Below, in pieces: positions 1-6,177 of a DNA stretch of 6,249 bases. The notes beneath the pieces were generated by a model that saw nothing but the letters and a program-made list of their open reading frames with translations, did no database searches and was not told the origin of the DNA. The position numbers and the translations under genes are program-made. Each line of letters opens with the position of its first letter. Position 1 is the first letter of the stretch. Source of the stretch: Bifidobacteriaceae bacterium (GTDB lineage: Bacteria > Actinomycetota > Actinomycetes > Actinomycetales > WQXJ01); assembly GCA_031278675.1 (NCBI GenBank), contig JAITJY010000158.1, positions 1 to 6,249 on the forward strand, written 5' to 3'.

Positions 1-2
1 CG

Positions 3-1079
3 GGCCGGCAGCCCAAGGGCAGGCGGCCCAAGGGCCAGCGCCCGTCCAAGCAACCGCGCCCGCCCCGCCGCAAGATGGCCCGCGGCTACTTGGTGGGCGG
101 CTGCCTGCTGTTGGTGCTGGCCGTGGCGGGCGGCGCGTTCTTCGGCGGCTGGGTGGCGGCCAACCGCTACGCCGCCGCGCGCGTCTCGCCGGTCGTGGAG
201 CCGTCTTTCATCGAGATCCCATCCGTGCCAGAGGGCGTGCGGATGCCTGACGTGCGCGGACTGGAGAAAGAAGGAGCCCTCCAAGTCCTAGCCGATATGG
301 GCTGGGACATCGACACGGTCGAACTGCTGAGCGAGCCTTTCGCTGGGCCTGAAGGCATCGTCATCGAACAATCGCCGCCCTTCGGCGTCAGCGAGATCGG
401 CACCATCGAGCTGACTTTGTCCAAGGCGGCCCAGATGCCTGAGTTCGAGGGCCGCGATTCGACCAGCTTCGTGGACGAGTTGCGGCAGCTGGGCGTCAAT
501 GTGGCGCTCCAGTACGCCTACAGCGCGGCCGTCGCGGCCGGCAATGTGCTGGCGGTCGAGCCGCTGCCAGGCGAGGCGCTGGCACTCGACGCCACAGTCA
601 CGGTGGCGGAATCCGGCACGGCGCTTTACCTGGGCCAGTTGCCCGCAGTCGAATCAAGCCTGCGCGGCAATGTCTCGGCTTCGCTCGACGGCCAGAGCTA
701 CCCCAACAGCGCCACCGGCGAGGCCTACTGGCGCGGTCCGGAGGCCGGCGATGGCAACATTCGGCATAACGTTTACGTGCTCGGCCGCCACGCCGACGTC
801 TTCCAGGCCACAGTCGGCATTCCCGATGACGCTCAGACAACCACCGGCACCGTCCGGGTCACGCTGGTGGGCGATGGCCAGGTCCTGACCAGCGTGGACG
901 TCTATTACGGCCACACCGCCGAGTTGACGGCGACTGTCACCGGGGTTCTCAGATTGGATATCCAGGTGGCCTTCGCCACGCCGCCGCCGGAGAACCAGTC
1001 CAGCCAAGCCATCGCCTTAGGCGACGGCCGGGTGGTCGGCTCAGACGATCAGATCGCCCTGCTGGCGGAGGGGCAGTGA
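3..1079 (+). CDS. PASTA / NPCBM-like single-pass membrane protein, 5'-truncated by the window edge
   Basis: Seen: the frame is open from base 3 to the TGA at 1077-1079. An ATG lies at 75, but no ribosome binding site precedes it, and the 24 codons before it encode a Pro/Arg/Lys-rich stretch (GRQPKGRRPKGQRPSK then QPRPPRRK) typical of a cytoplasmic juxtamembrane linker. The ATG is therefore probably an internal Met and the real start lies outside the window. Numbering from that Met: transmembrane helix about 5-30, PASTA repeat 1 about 56-117 (starts MPDVRGL, with a GW.. turn and EQSPPFG), PASTA repeat 2 about 118-181 (MPEFEGR ... VEPLPGE), and a beta-rich domain about 184-325. The last resembles NPCBM/NEW2, with LGRHADVFQATVGIPDD, a VRVTLVGDGQVL strand and a VTGVLRLDIQV strand. 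Known: PASTA repeats bind peptidoglycan fragments or beta-lactams and often follow Ser/Thr kinase domains; NPCBM domains are linked to glycan binding. Inferred: an envelope-sensing or wall-binding protein, possibly the extracellular half of a kinase. The kinase part is not visible. Its stop overlaps the next start, implying translational coupling. Confidence 0.8.
   Translation, partial: GRQPKGRRPKGQRPSKQPRPPRRKMARGYLVGGCLLLVLAVAGGAFFGGWVAANRYAAARVSPVVEPSFIEIPSVPEGVRMPDVRGLEKEGALQVLADMGWDIDTVELLSEPFAGPEGIVIEQSPPFGVSEIGTIELTLSKAAQMPEFEGRDSTSFVDELRQLGVNVALQYAYSAAVAAGNVLAVEPLPGEALALDATVTVAESGTALYLGQLPAVESSLRGNVSASLDGQSYPNSATGEAYWRGPEAGDGNIRHNVYVLGRHADVFQATVGIPDDAQTTTGTVRVTLVGDGQVLTSVDVYYGHTAELTATVTGVLRLDIQVAFATPPPENQSSQAIALGDGRVVGSDDQIALLAEGQ
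1067..1071 (+). promoter_or_regulatory. Ribosome binding site deciding the start of the VWA-SGNH gene
   Basis: GGAGG lies inside the last codons of the PASTA gene. It is 7 nt from the ATG at 1079 and only 4 nt from the GTG at 1076, which is in the same frame. The spacing favours the ATG, giving a TGATG stop/start overlap. With the GTG the overlap would be GTGA and the protein one residue longer. Confidence 0.75.
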
Positions 1080-3652
1080 TGGCCGCCCGGGAGCGGTCCG
1101 GCCGCCGGGCGCGGCGGCGGTGCTGGGCGCTGGTCGCCGGTTTGGCTGGCCTGGCCACTGTCCTGCCGGCCGCCGGCCCGGCCCAGCCAGCCGGCGCCGA
1201 GATGGTCCAAGACGACTCACGGACTCCGTTGATCCTGATGATCGACGTCTCAAGCTCGATGGACGAGGACGGCGGCGCCGGCACCCCCAAACTGGAAGGC
1301 GCCAAACAGGGCATGATCGACGCCATCTCCGGGCGCAGCGGCAACCGGGTTGGGCTGTGGACCTACCCCGGCGACGGGAATTGCTCGGCCGGGGGCTACC
1401 TGGCCGGGGCCGAGCCGATCGAGCGGTCGGACTCGGCCCCGCTGAAGGCGTCCATCCGCAACCTGACGGCCAACGGCAACACCCCGACCGCCCAGGCGCT
1501 CGAGGCCCTGGGGCAAGAACTGCGAGAGCAAGGCTTCACCTCAGCCAACATTGTCCTGGTGTCTGACGGCGAGTCGAACTGCGAACCTCCGCGGACCCCC
1601 TGCGAAGTCGCTCAGGACCTGGTCAATAAGGGCTTCGACGTCACCATCAACACCATCGGTTTCCAGATTTCGGACGCCGGGCGAGAGGAGCTGACCTGCA
1701 TCGCCGATCAGACTAGCGGCCGTTATGTCGATATCACCGACTCGCGGGACCTGATTGACGAAATCCAAAACCAAACCAACCCGATACTCGAGCTGACGGC
1801 CGTGGCGACCCCTGATCCGGCCGCGCCCGGCGACACCATCAACATCGCGGTCACGGCGGCCAACACCTCGACTCAGCACGACATCTTGGCCGTCACGATG
1901 ACGTTGAGCTTCCTCCCCGCGGCCGGCAGCGTGGCGCTGCCAGTCATCCCGCCCCGGGTCCAAGTGGGCACCATTCCGGCCGGAGAGGTCGTCACGCGGA
2001 CTTGGCCGGTCGCCTCCGACAGGAACCAGACCGCCAAGCTGACCGCCCAGTACCGGGCCGTGGCCTACGGGAAGACCACCAGCGGAGTGCTGGTGGACGG
2101 CGCGGTGACGATAGATCCGGCGGCCGACGACGCAGTCGGGGCGCACGCCTGGGGTGTCGAGATCGACGGCGACGATCAGATCGTGGTGATGGGAGACTCT
2201 TACTCATCCGGCGAAGGGACCTGGGAATATGAGGACCCCAGCACCCACAAGTCGATAGAGCACGCAACGACAGGCTGCCACGTCTCGCAATACACCTACA
2301 GCTACGACTCAGAATACCGGGCCAGAATCATCGCCTGCTCCGGAGCGGTGATGAACAATTTCAGCCACCGCCAAGTCGATTCCAAAGCGGAGATCGATGT
2401 GGCCGAGCAATTGCGGACGCTCGACAACGCCGCCACCGCCCCGCGGATAGTTTTTCTCACCATCGGCGGCAACGACATCGGATTCGCCGATGTAGTTACA
2501 GACTGCGTTTCCGGGGGGTGCGACATGAACACCGACGGAGCCATCGCCGATGCGTATAGGAAGATCGAAGCGATGTCAAGCCAGCCGGGCCAGGTGGAGC
2601 GGGACACCTCGTCTCTGGCCGCCCTTTACCGGGAGGTCTGGGCGGCCGCCAACAGCCAGAAGATGATCAAGCTGCGCACCAGCCAAGGCGGCGAGCGCTT
2701 CGCGCCGGTTGTCGTGCTGCCGTACCCCACCGTCCTGGAGCAAACCAACAAGGTCTGCGAGGCCGCCACAGGAATGATAGCGTGGGCGGTGGCTATCTCG
2801 GTGGCAGATGTCGACCGGCTGATCGATCTCCAGGTGCGCCTCAACCGGACCATCATGAACGAGGTCGCCAACGCCGCCCAAGAAGGCAGCTACGGCATCT
2901 TCTTCGCCAACGGAGTCGAGAATGCCACCCTCGGCTACTCGCTCTGCCGCCAGGGCGACGAGTCGTATTTCAACCACGTCACATTCTACGCTTTCAGCAC
3001 TACTGCGGTGGATCATGAAAGCGTTCATCCGACCAAGGCGGGTTACACCAAAGAGAGCGTCAAGCTTCGCACTTATTTGAACAGCAGTGATTTCAATTTT
3101 AACCCCGACGGTCCCTACGTCGTCACCGAAGGCAGTTTTGATACCCAATGCGATGAGTTCCCATTGGGAAAGAAGAAACCTGACTGGGGAAATTCTGATG
3201 ACTCTGCTTTCCCAAAGACAGAGCTCAGGCTGTCGATAGATGATGACTCAACCAAAAGCCTTAAAGTATGCGAGTACGTCCGCGTCAGCGCTGCCGGGTT
3301 CGCGCCTGGCTCCTCCAGCCAAGCGGTGCTGAACTCCGCCCCGGTGGTCTTGGCCAACCTGACGGCCGATGAGAACGGGGAGATCGACGGACTGATCGGC
3401 GTCCCGCCCGGCACTGACCCAGGCATCCACCACATCAGCGTTGAGGGCACCGACCCGGACGGCGAACCGCTCAGTTACACGGTCGAGGTCAAGATCAGCT
3501 CGGCCGTTCCCTGGTACATCTGGGCGGTCGCCATCGGCGGCGCGGCGGGGTTGCTGGGCGGGCTGATCCTGCTGGTGATCTGGCGCCGGCGCCGGCCCAA
3601 GGCCAGCCAGGATGCCGCCGACCCGGGCGCACTCGCCCCCCAGCCAAGTTAA
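1079..3652 (+). CDS. Secreted, membrane-anchored VWA-domain / SGNH (GDSL) hydrolase fusion protein
   Basis: An 857-aa protein when counted from the ATG. Residues 1-41 are a Sec-type signal peptide: very basic n-region (RRARRR), Ala/Leu core, exit near PAGA. A VWA domain spans about 50-232 with a complete metal-ion-dependent adhesion site: Asp56, Ser58 and Ser60 of DVSSS, Thr135 in GNTPT, Asp163 in VSDGE. An Ig/CARDB-like spacer covers about 235-345. An SGNH hydrolase domain covers about 365-660: nucleophile Ser374 in GDSYSSGEG, CSGA at 420-423, GGND at 463-466, and His650 in VHPTKAGY. This set resembles the SEST-like esterases of actinobacteria. Cysteines come in even numbers per domain (4 in VWA, 6 in SGNH, 2 after it), as expected for disulfides in an exported protein. 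A second Ig-like domain lies at about 715-808, then a transmembrane helix at about 810-835, RRRR, and a short tail. Inferred: a type I surface protein that binds a ligand through VWA and cleaves an ester or acyl bond outside the cell. The substrate is unknown. It is probably co-translated with the PASTA protein. The DNA around 3061-3270 is unusually AT-rich. Confidence 0.9.
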   Translation: MAARERSGRRARRRCWALVAGLAGLATVLPAAGPAQPAGAEMVQDDSRTPLILMIDVSSSMDEDGGAGTPKLEGAKQGMIDAISGRSGNRVGLWTYPGDGNCSAGGYLAGAEPIERSDSAPLKASIRNLTANGNTPTAQALEALGQELREQGFTSANIVLVSDGESNCEPPRTPCEVAQDLVNKGFDVTINTIGFQISDAGREELTCIADQTSGRYVDITDSRDLIDEIQNQTNPILELTAVATPDPAAPGDTINIAVTAANTSTQHDILAVTMTLSFLPAAGSVALPVIPPRVQVGTIPAGEVVTRTWPVASDRNQTAKLTAQYRAVAYGKTTSGVLVDGAVTIDPAADDAVGAHAWGVEIDGDDQIVVMGDSYSSGEGTWEYEDPSTHKSIEHATTGCHVSQYTYSYDSEYRARIIACSGAVMNNFSHRQVDSKAEIDVAEQLRTLDNAATAPRIVFLTIGGNDIGFADVVTDCVSGGCDMNTDGAIADAYRKIEAMSSQPGQVERDTSSLAALYREVWAAANSQKMIKLRTSQGGERFAPVVVLPYPTVLEQTNKVCEAATGMIAWAVAISVADVDRLIDLQVRLNRTIMNEVANAAQEGSYGIFFANGVENATLGYSLCRQGDESYFNHVTFYAFSTTAVDHESVHPTKAGYTKESVKLRTYLNSSDFNFNPDGPYVVTEGSFDTQCDEFPLGKKKPDWGNSDDSAFPKTELRLSIDDDSTKSLKVCEYVRVSAAGFAPGSSSQAVLNSAPVVLANLTADENGEIDGLIGVPPGTDPGIHHISVEGTDPDGEPLSYTVEVKISSAVPWYIWAVAIGGAAGLLGGLILLVIWRRRRPKASQDAADPGALAPQPS

Positions 3653-3663
3653 GATGGTGTGCC

Positions 3664-4455
3664 GTGGCATCCAATTCTCCTCGCAATGACCCGTGGGCCG
3701 AGCCGGAACTGACCGGCCGGGCCGGCAAGAAGGCCTCCAAGGCGGCCGCCCGGCAAGCTAAGAAGGCGGCCCGGTCTAAGAAAGAGCGCTGGTACAAGCA
3801 GATGGCCAGCGTCTACAAGCTGGTCGCCAAAGAGCAACCGCTGATCTGGCTCTGGCTGGTGCTCATCTTCTGCGGCATTGAGGGCGCGGGCCTGCTGATC
3901 GGGGGCTTCATCTGGCAGGGGCGGCTGGGCTACATGGCGTTCCTGTCCGCCCCGATCGGCGCTCTGGCCGCCACCATGTTCCTGGCCCGCCGGGCCGAGG
4001 CGACGGCCTACGGCCGCATCGAGGGCCAGGCCGGCGCGGCCGCCAGCGCGCTCGGCACCATCCGCCGGGGCTGGACCATTGGGGATGAGCCCGTGGCGGT
4101 CGATCCCAGGTCGATGGACATGGTCTTCCGGGCGGTCGGCCGCCCCGGCATTGTGCTGATAGGCGACGGCAATCCGAACAAGCTCCGGGGCATGTTGAAG
4201 AAGGAGCATCAGCGGGTCGCCCGGGTCGCGCCCGGTGTACCGGTGACCGAGTTGACAGTTGGCCGAGGCGAGGGCCAGGTGCCGCTGCGCAAGCTGGTCA
4301 GAAAGATGCGTCGGCTCAAGCCCGTGCTGAACAAGACCGCCTTGGCCGAGGTCAATCGGCGCCTTCAATCAATCGGCGGCATCCGCCTGCCAGTGCCCAA
4401 GGGGATTGATCCGCTCAAGGCCCGCCCCGACCGCAAGGCCCTCCGAGGCCGCTGA
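3664..4455 (+). CDS. DUF4191 family integral membrane protein
   Basis: A 263-aa protein, normal length for the family. Residues 1-45 are Lys/Ala/Arg-rich and cytoplasmic. Two transmembrane helices follow at about 59-82 and 88-108, then a soluble C-terminal domain. Recognised by conserved segments: RRGW at 134-137, DPVAVDPR-like DEPVAVDPRS, FRAVGRPG at 155-162, GEGQVPL around 202-208, PKGIDP at 245-250 and the terminal RPDRKALRGR. Known: an actinobacterial family of undetermined biochemical function, found between lipoate genes and glnA in M. tuberculosis (Rv2219). The GTG at 3664 is chosen because it is the first in-frame start after the preceding TAA, only 11 nt away, and keeps the basic N-terminus; the next in-frame ATG (3802) would begin right at the membrane region. 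The ribosome binding site is weak (AAGATGG at 3651-3657). The short gap suggests read-through transcription from the VWA-SGNH gene. No catalytic motif is visible, so no function is assigned. Confidence 0.92.
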   Translation: MASNSPRNDPWAEPELTGRAGKKASKAAARQAKKAARSKKERWYKQMASVYKLVAKEQPLIWLWLVLIFCGIEGAGLLIGGFIWQGRLGYMAFLSAPIGALAATMFLARRAEATAYGRIEGQAGAAASALGTIRRGWTIGDEPVAVDPRSMDMVFRAVGRPGIVLIGDGNPNKLRGMLKKEHQRVARVAPGVPVTELTVGRGEGQVPLRKLVRKMRRLKPVLNKTALAEVNRRLQSIGGIRLPVPKGIDPLKARPDRKALRGR

Positions 4456-4596
4456 CCAGCCAGGACGCCGCCGGCGCCGGGGACGGCGCGAACGGAACCA
4501 AAGGCCGGAGACCCCGCCGGACGGCATCGGGCAAGTGGGACAAGGCGAACAACGCCAACGGCCTCTGGGCTGATCGGGGCGCTTCCAACGGCGGCG

Positions 4597-4612
4597 GAAA
4601 CGGGAACGTAAC
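4597..4612 (+). promoter_or_regulatory. Possible GlnR-type half box upstream of glnA
   Basis: The sequence reads GAAAC, six bases, GTAAC. The actinobacterial nitrogen regulator GlnR recognises alternating GTnAC and GAAAC elements six bases apart, so this matches the inner pair (b1-n6-a2) of an extended box. The flanking elements are not recognisable: CAACG and TTCAT sit at the expected positions. It lies 83 nt before the glnA start codon. Because only two of four elements match, it may be chance. Confidence 0.27.
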
Positions 4613-4629
4613 AAAGCCTTCATGGCAGG

Positions 4630-4655
4630 GTCACCCGGCCGTCATATGGTGACGG
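4630..4655 (+). promoter_or_regulatory. Overlapping inverted repeats with a candidate -10 element in the glnA leader
   Basis: Two perfect 6-bp inverted repeats share their right arm: GTCACC (4630-4635) with GGTGAC (4648-4653), and CCGTCA (4639-4644) with TGACGG (4650-4655). TATGGT at 4645-4650 fits the actinobacterial TAnnnT -10 pattern and would place transcription start near 4657, about 38 nt before the glnA start codon. No convincing -35 hexamer is present at 17-19 bp. It could be an operator overlapping the promoter, or alternative hairpins in a leader RNA transcribed from further upstream. Confidence 0.3.
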
Positions 4656-4676
4656 GGTTCAAGCAATCCCCACACC

Positions 4677-4683
4677 GAAGGAG
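4677..4683 (+). promoter_or_regulatory. Ribosome binding site of glnA
   Basis: GAAGGAG lies 11 nt before the ATG at 4695. The spacing is slightly long, but this ATG gives the N-terminus expected for actinobacterial GlnA (MFASPEEALAF, then DVRFCDLPG), so the start is well supported. Confidence 0.8.
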
Positions 4684-4694
4684 TACCAACCCTG

Positions 4695-6119
4695 ATGTTC
4701 GCCAGTCCTGAGGAGGCCTTGGCCTTCGTTCGCTCTGAGGGAGTCGACTACGTCGACGTCCGGTTCTGCGACCTGCCAGGCATAATGCAGCACTTCACCA
4801 TCCCCGCGAAAGCCTTCACCGAGGACGCCTTCGCGGACGGCCTGATGTTCGACGGGTCATCGATCCGAGGCTTCCAGGCCATCCACGAATCTGACATGAA
4901 GCTGATACCCGACGTCCAGACGGCGTTCGTGGACCCGTTCCGCGTCCGCAAGACCCTGGTGGTCAACTTCTCCATTGTCGACCCGTTCACGGGCGAGCCC
5001 TACTCGCGCGACCCAAGGAACATCGCCGCCAAGGCCGAGGCTTATCTGGGCTCGACCGGGATCGCGGACACCGCGTTCTTCGCGCCGGAAGCCGAGTTCT
5101 ACATCTTCGACTCGGTCCGCTACGAGACCAACGAGCACGAGTCCTTCTACCACATCGACTCCAACGAGGCCTGGTGGAACACCGGCCGCTACGAGGACGG
5201 CCACAACCAGGGCTACAAGACGCGGTACAAGGGCGGCTACTTCCCGGTGCCGCCATCGGACCAGATGGCAGACCTGCGGGCCGAGATGACGCACAACTTG
5301 GCCGCCGCCGGGCTCGAACTGGAAGCGGCTCACCACGAGGTCGGCACGGCTGGCCAGCAGGAGATCAACTACAAGTTCGCCACCTTGCTGCACGCCGGCG
5401 ACGATTTGATGAAGTTCAAGTACATCATCCGCAACACGGCCTGGCAGGCTGGCAAGACAGTCACCTTCATGCCCAAGCCGATCTTTGGCGACAATGGCTC
5501 CGGCATGCACTGCCACCAGTCGCTTTGGTTGGGCGGTGAGCCGCTGTTCTTCGATGAGCGCGGCTACGCCGGCCTGTCTGACACAGCCCGCTGGTACATT
5601 GGCGGCCTGTTGGCGCACGCCCCCGCGGTCCTCGCCTTCACCAACCCGACGGTCAACTCCTATCACCGCCTGGTGCCCGGTTTCGAGGCCCCGGTCAACC
5701 TGGTTTACTCGCAGCGCAACCGCTCGGCTTGCATTCGCATCCCGGTGACGGGCTCGAGCCGGAAGGCCAAGCGGATCGAGTTCCGCGTGCCGGACCCGTC
5801 CTCCAACCCGTATTTGGCTTTCTCAGCTCAGCTTATGGCCGGGCTTGACGGCATCAGGAATCGGATTGAGCCGGCAGAGCCGGTCGACAAGGACCTCTAC
5901 GAGCTCCCGCCCGCCGAGCACGCCCAGATCCAGCAGGTTCCGGGTTCGCTGCCGGAGGTCTTGGGCGCCTTGGAACAGGACCACGACTTCCTCACCGAGG
6001 GCGACGTCTTCACCTCAGACCTGATCGCCACCTGGATCGATTACAAACGCACCCGCGAGGTCGACCCGCTGCGCTTGCGCCCCCATCCGCACGAGTTCGA
6101 GCTCTATTACGACATCTGA
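4695..6119 (+). CDS. glnA: Glutamine synthetase type I (GSI-beta)
   Basis: A 474-aa cytosolic enzyme of full family length that makes glutamine from glutamate, ammonia and ATP; family members form dodecamers. Motifs in order: DVRFCDLPG at 21-29, active-site loop MFDGSSIRGF at 51-60, metal ligand Glu134 in PEAEFYIFD, HHEVGTAGQQEIN at 213-225 with Glu215 and Glu223, NGSGMHCHQS at 267-276 with His272, NSYHRLVPGFEAP at 321-333 with Arg325 and Glu331, RNRSACIRIP at 341-350, and EFRVPDPSSNPYLAF at 362-376. Tyr402 in DLYELPP matches the adenylylation tyrosine (Tyr397 of the Salmonella enzyme), so control by GlnE-type adenylylation is expected. The insertion-bearing region and C-terminus (HPHEFELYYDI) are typical of the I-beta subgroup. 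All expected catalytic positions that I could check are present. It has its own leader with operator-like repeats and ends in an intrinsic terminator, so it is likely transcribed as a single gene, with possible read-through from DUF4191. Confidence 0.98.
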   Translation: MFASPEEALAFVRSEGVDYVDVRFCDLPGIMQHFTIPAKAFTEDAFADGLMFDGSSIRGFQAIHESDMKLIPDVQTAFVDPFRVRKTLVVNFSIVDPFTGEPYSRDPRNIAAKAEAYLGSTGIADTAFFAPEAEFYIFDSVRYETNEHESFYHIDSNEAWWNTGRYEDGHNQGYKTRYKGGYFPVPPSDQMADLRAEMTHNLAAAGLELEAAHHEVGTAGQQEINYKFATLLHAGDDLMKFKYIIRNTAWQAGKTVTFMPKPIFGDNGSGMHCHQSLWLGGEPLFFDERGYAGLSDTARWYIGGLLAHAPAVLAFTNPTVNSYHRLVPGFEAPVNLVYSQRNRSACIRIPVTGSSRKAKRIEFRVPDPSSNPYLAFSAQLMAGLDGIRNRIEPAEPVDKDLYELPPAEHAQIQQVPGSLPEVLGALEQDHDFLTEGDVFTSDLIATWIDYKRTREVDPLRLRPHPHEFELYYDI

Positions 6120-6133
6120 GCCCGTCCGGGATC

Positions 6134-6175
6134 TGGCCCCTCCGCGCCCCGCGCCGGAGGGGCCATTTCTTTTTT
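6134..6175 (+). terminator. Rho-independent terminator after glnA
   Basis: A perfect 11-bp stem is formed by TGGCCCCTCCG (6134-6144) and CGGAGGGGCCA (6155-6165) around a 10-nt loop, followed at once by TTTCTTTTTT (6166-6175). It begins 14 nt after the glnA stop. The T-run is on the + strand only; the other side of the stem has no matching A-tract, so it terminates rightward transcription and is not clearly bidirectional. Confidence 0.93.
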
Positions 6176-6177
6176 CC

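Noticed and set aside
1079..1200. Lipoprotein or twin-arginine signal on the VWA-SGNH protein
   Set aside because: The only nearby Cys precedes the hydrophobic core, so there is no lipobox, and the arginine cluster lacks the SRRxFLK pattern; an ordinary Sec signal peptide fits better.
1541..2146. Open frame of 201 codons on the - strand within the VWA-SGNH gene
   Set aside because: The + strand frame carries clear VWA and Ig-like motifs across this interval; the antisense frame has none.
3649..4368. Open frame of 239 codons on the - strand over DUF4191
   Set aside because: Antisense shadow of a recognised family, with no recognisable domains and a low-complexity Gly/Arg/Ala composition.
4474..4489. 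Hairpin GCGCC/GGCGC just after DUF4191 as a terminator
   Set aside because: Only a 5-bp stem and no T-run follows; stems of this kind are frequent by chance in GC-rich DNA.
4857..5666. Long open frame of 269 codons on the - strand inside glnA
   Set aside because: It is antisense to a perfectly conserved glutamine synthetase; the Val/Gly/Arg-rich translation reflects GC-rich codon structure and matches no family I recognise.
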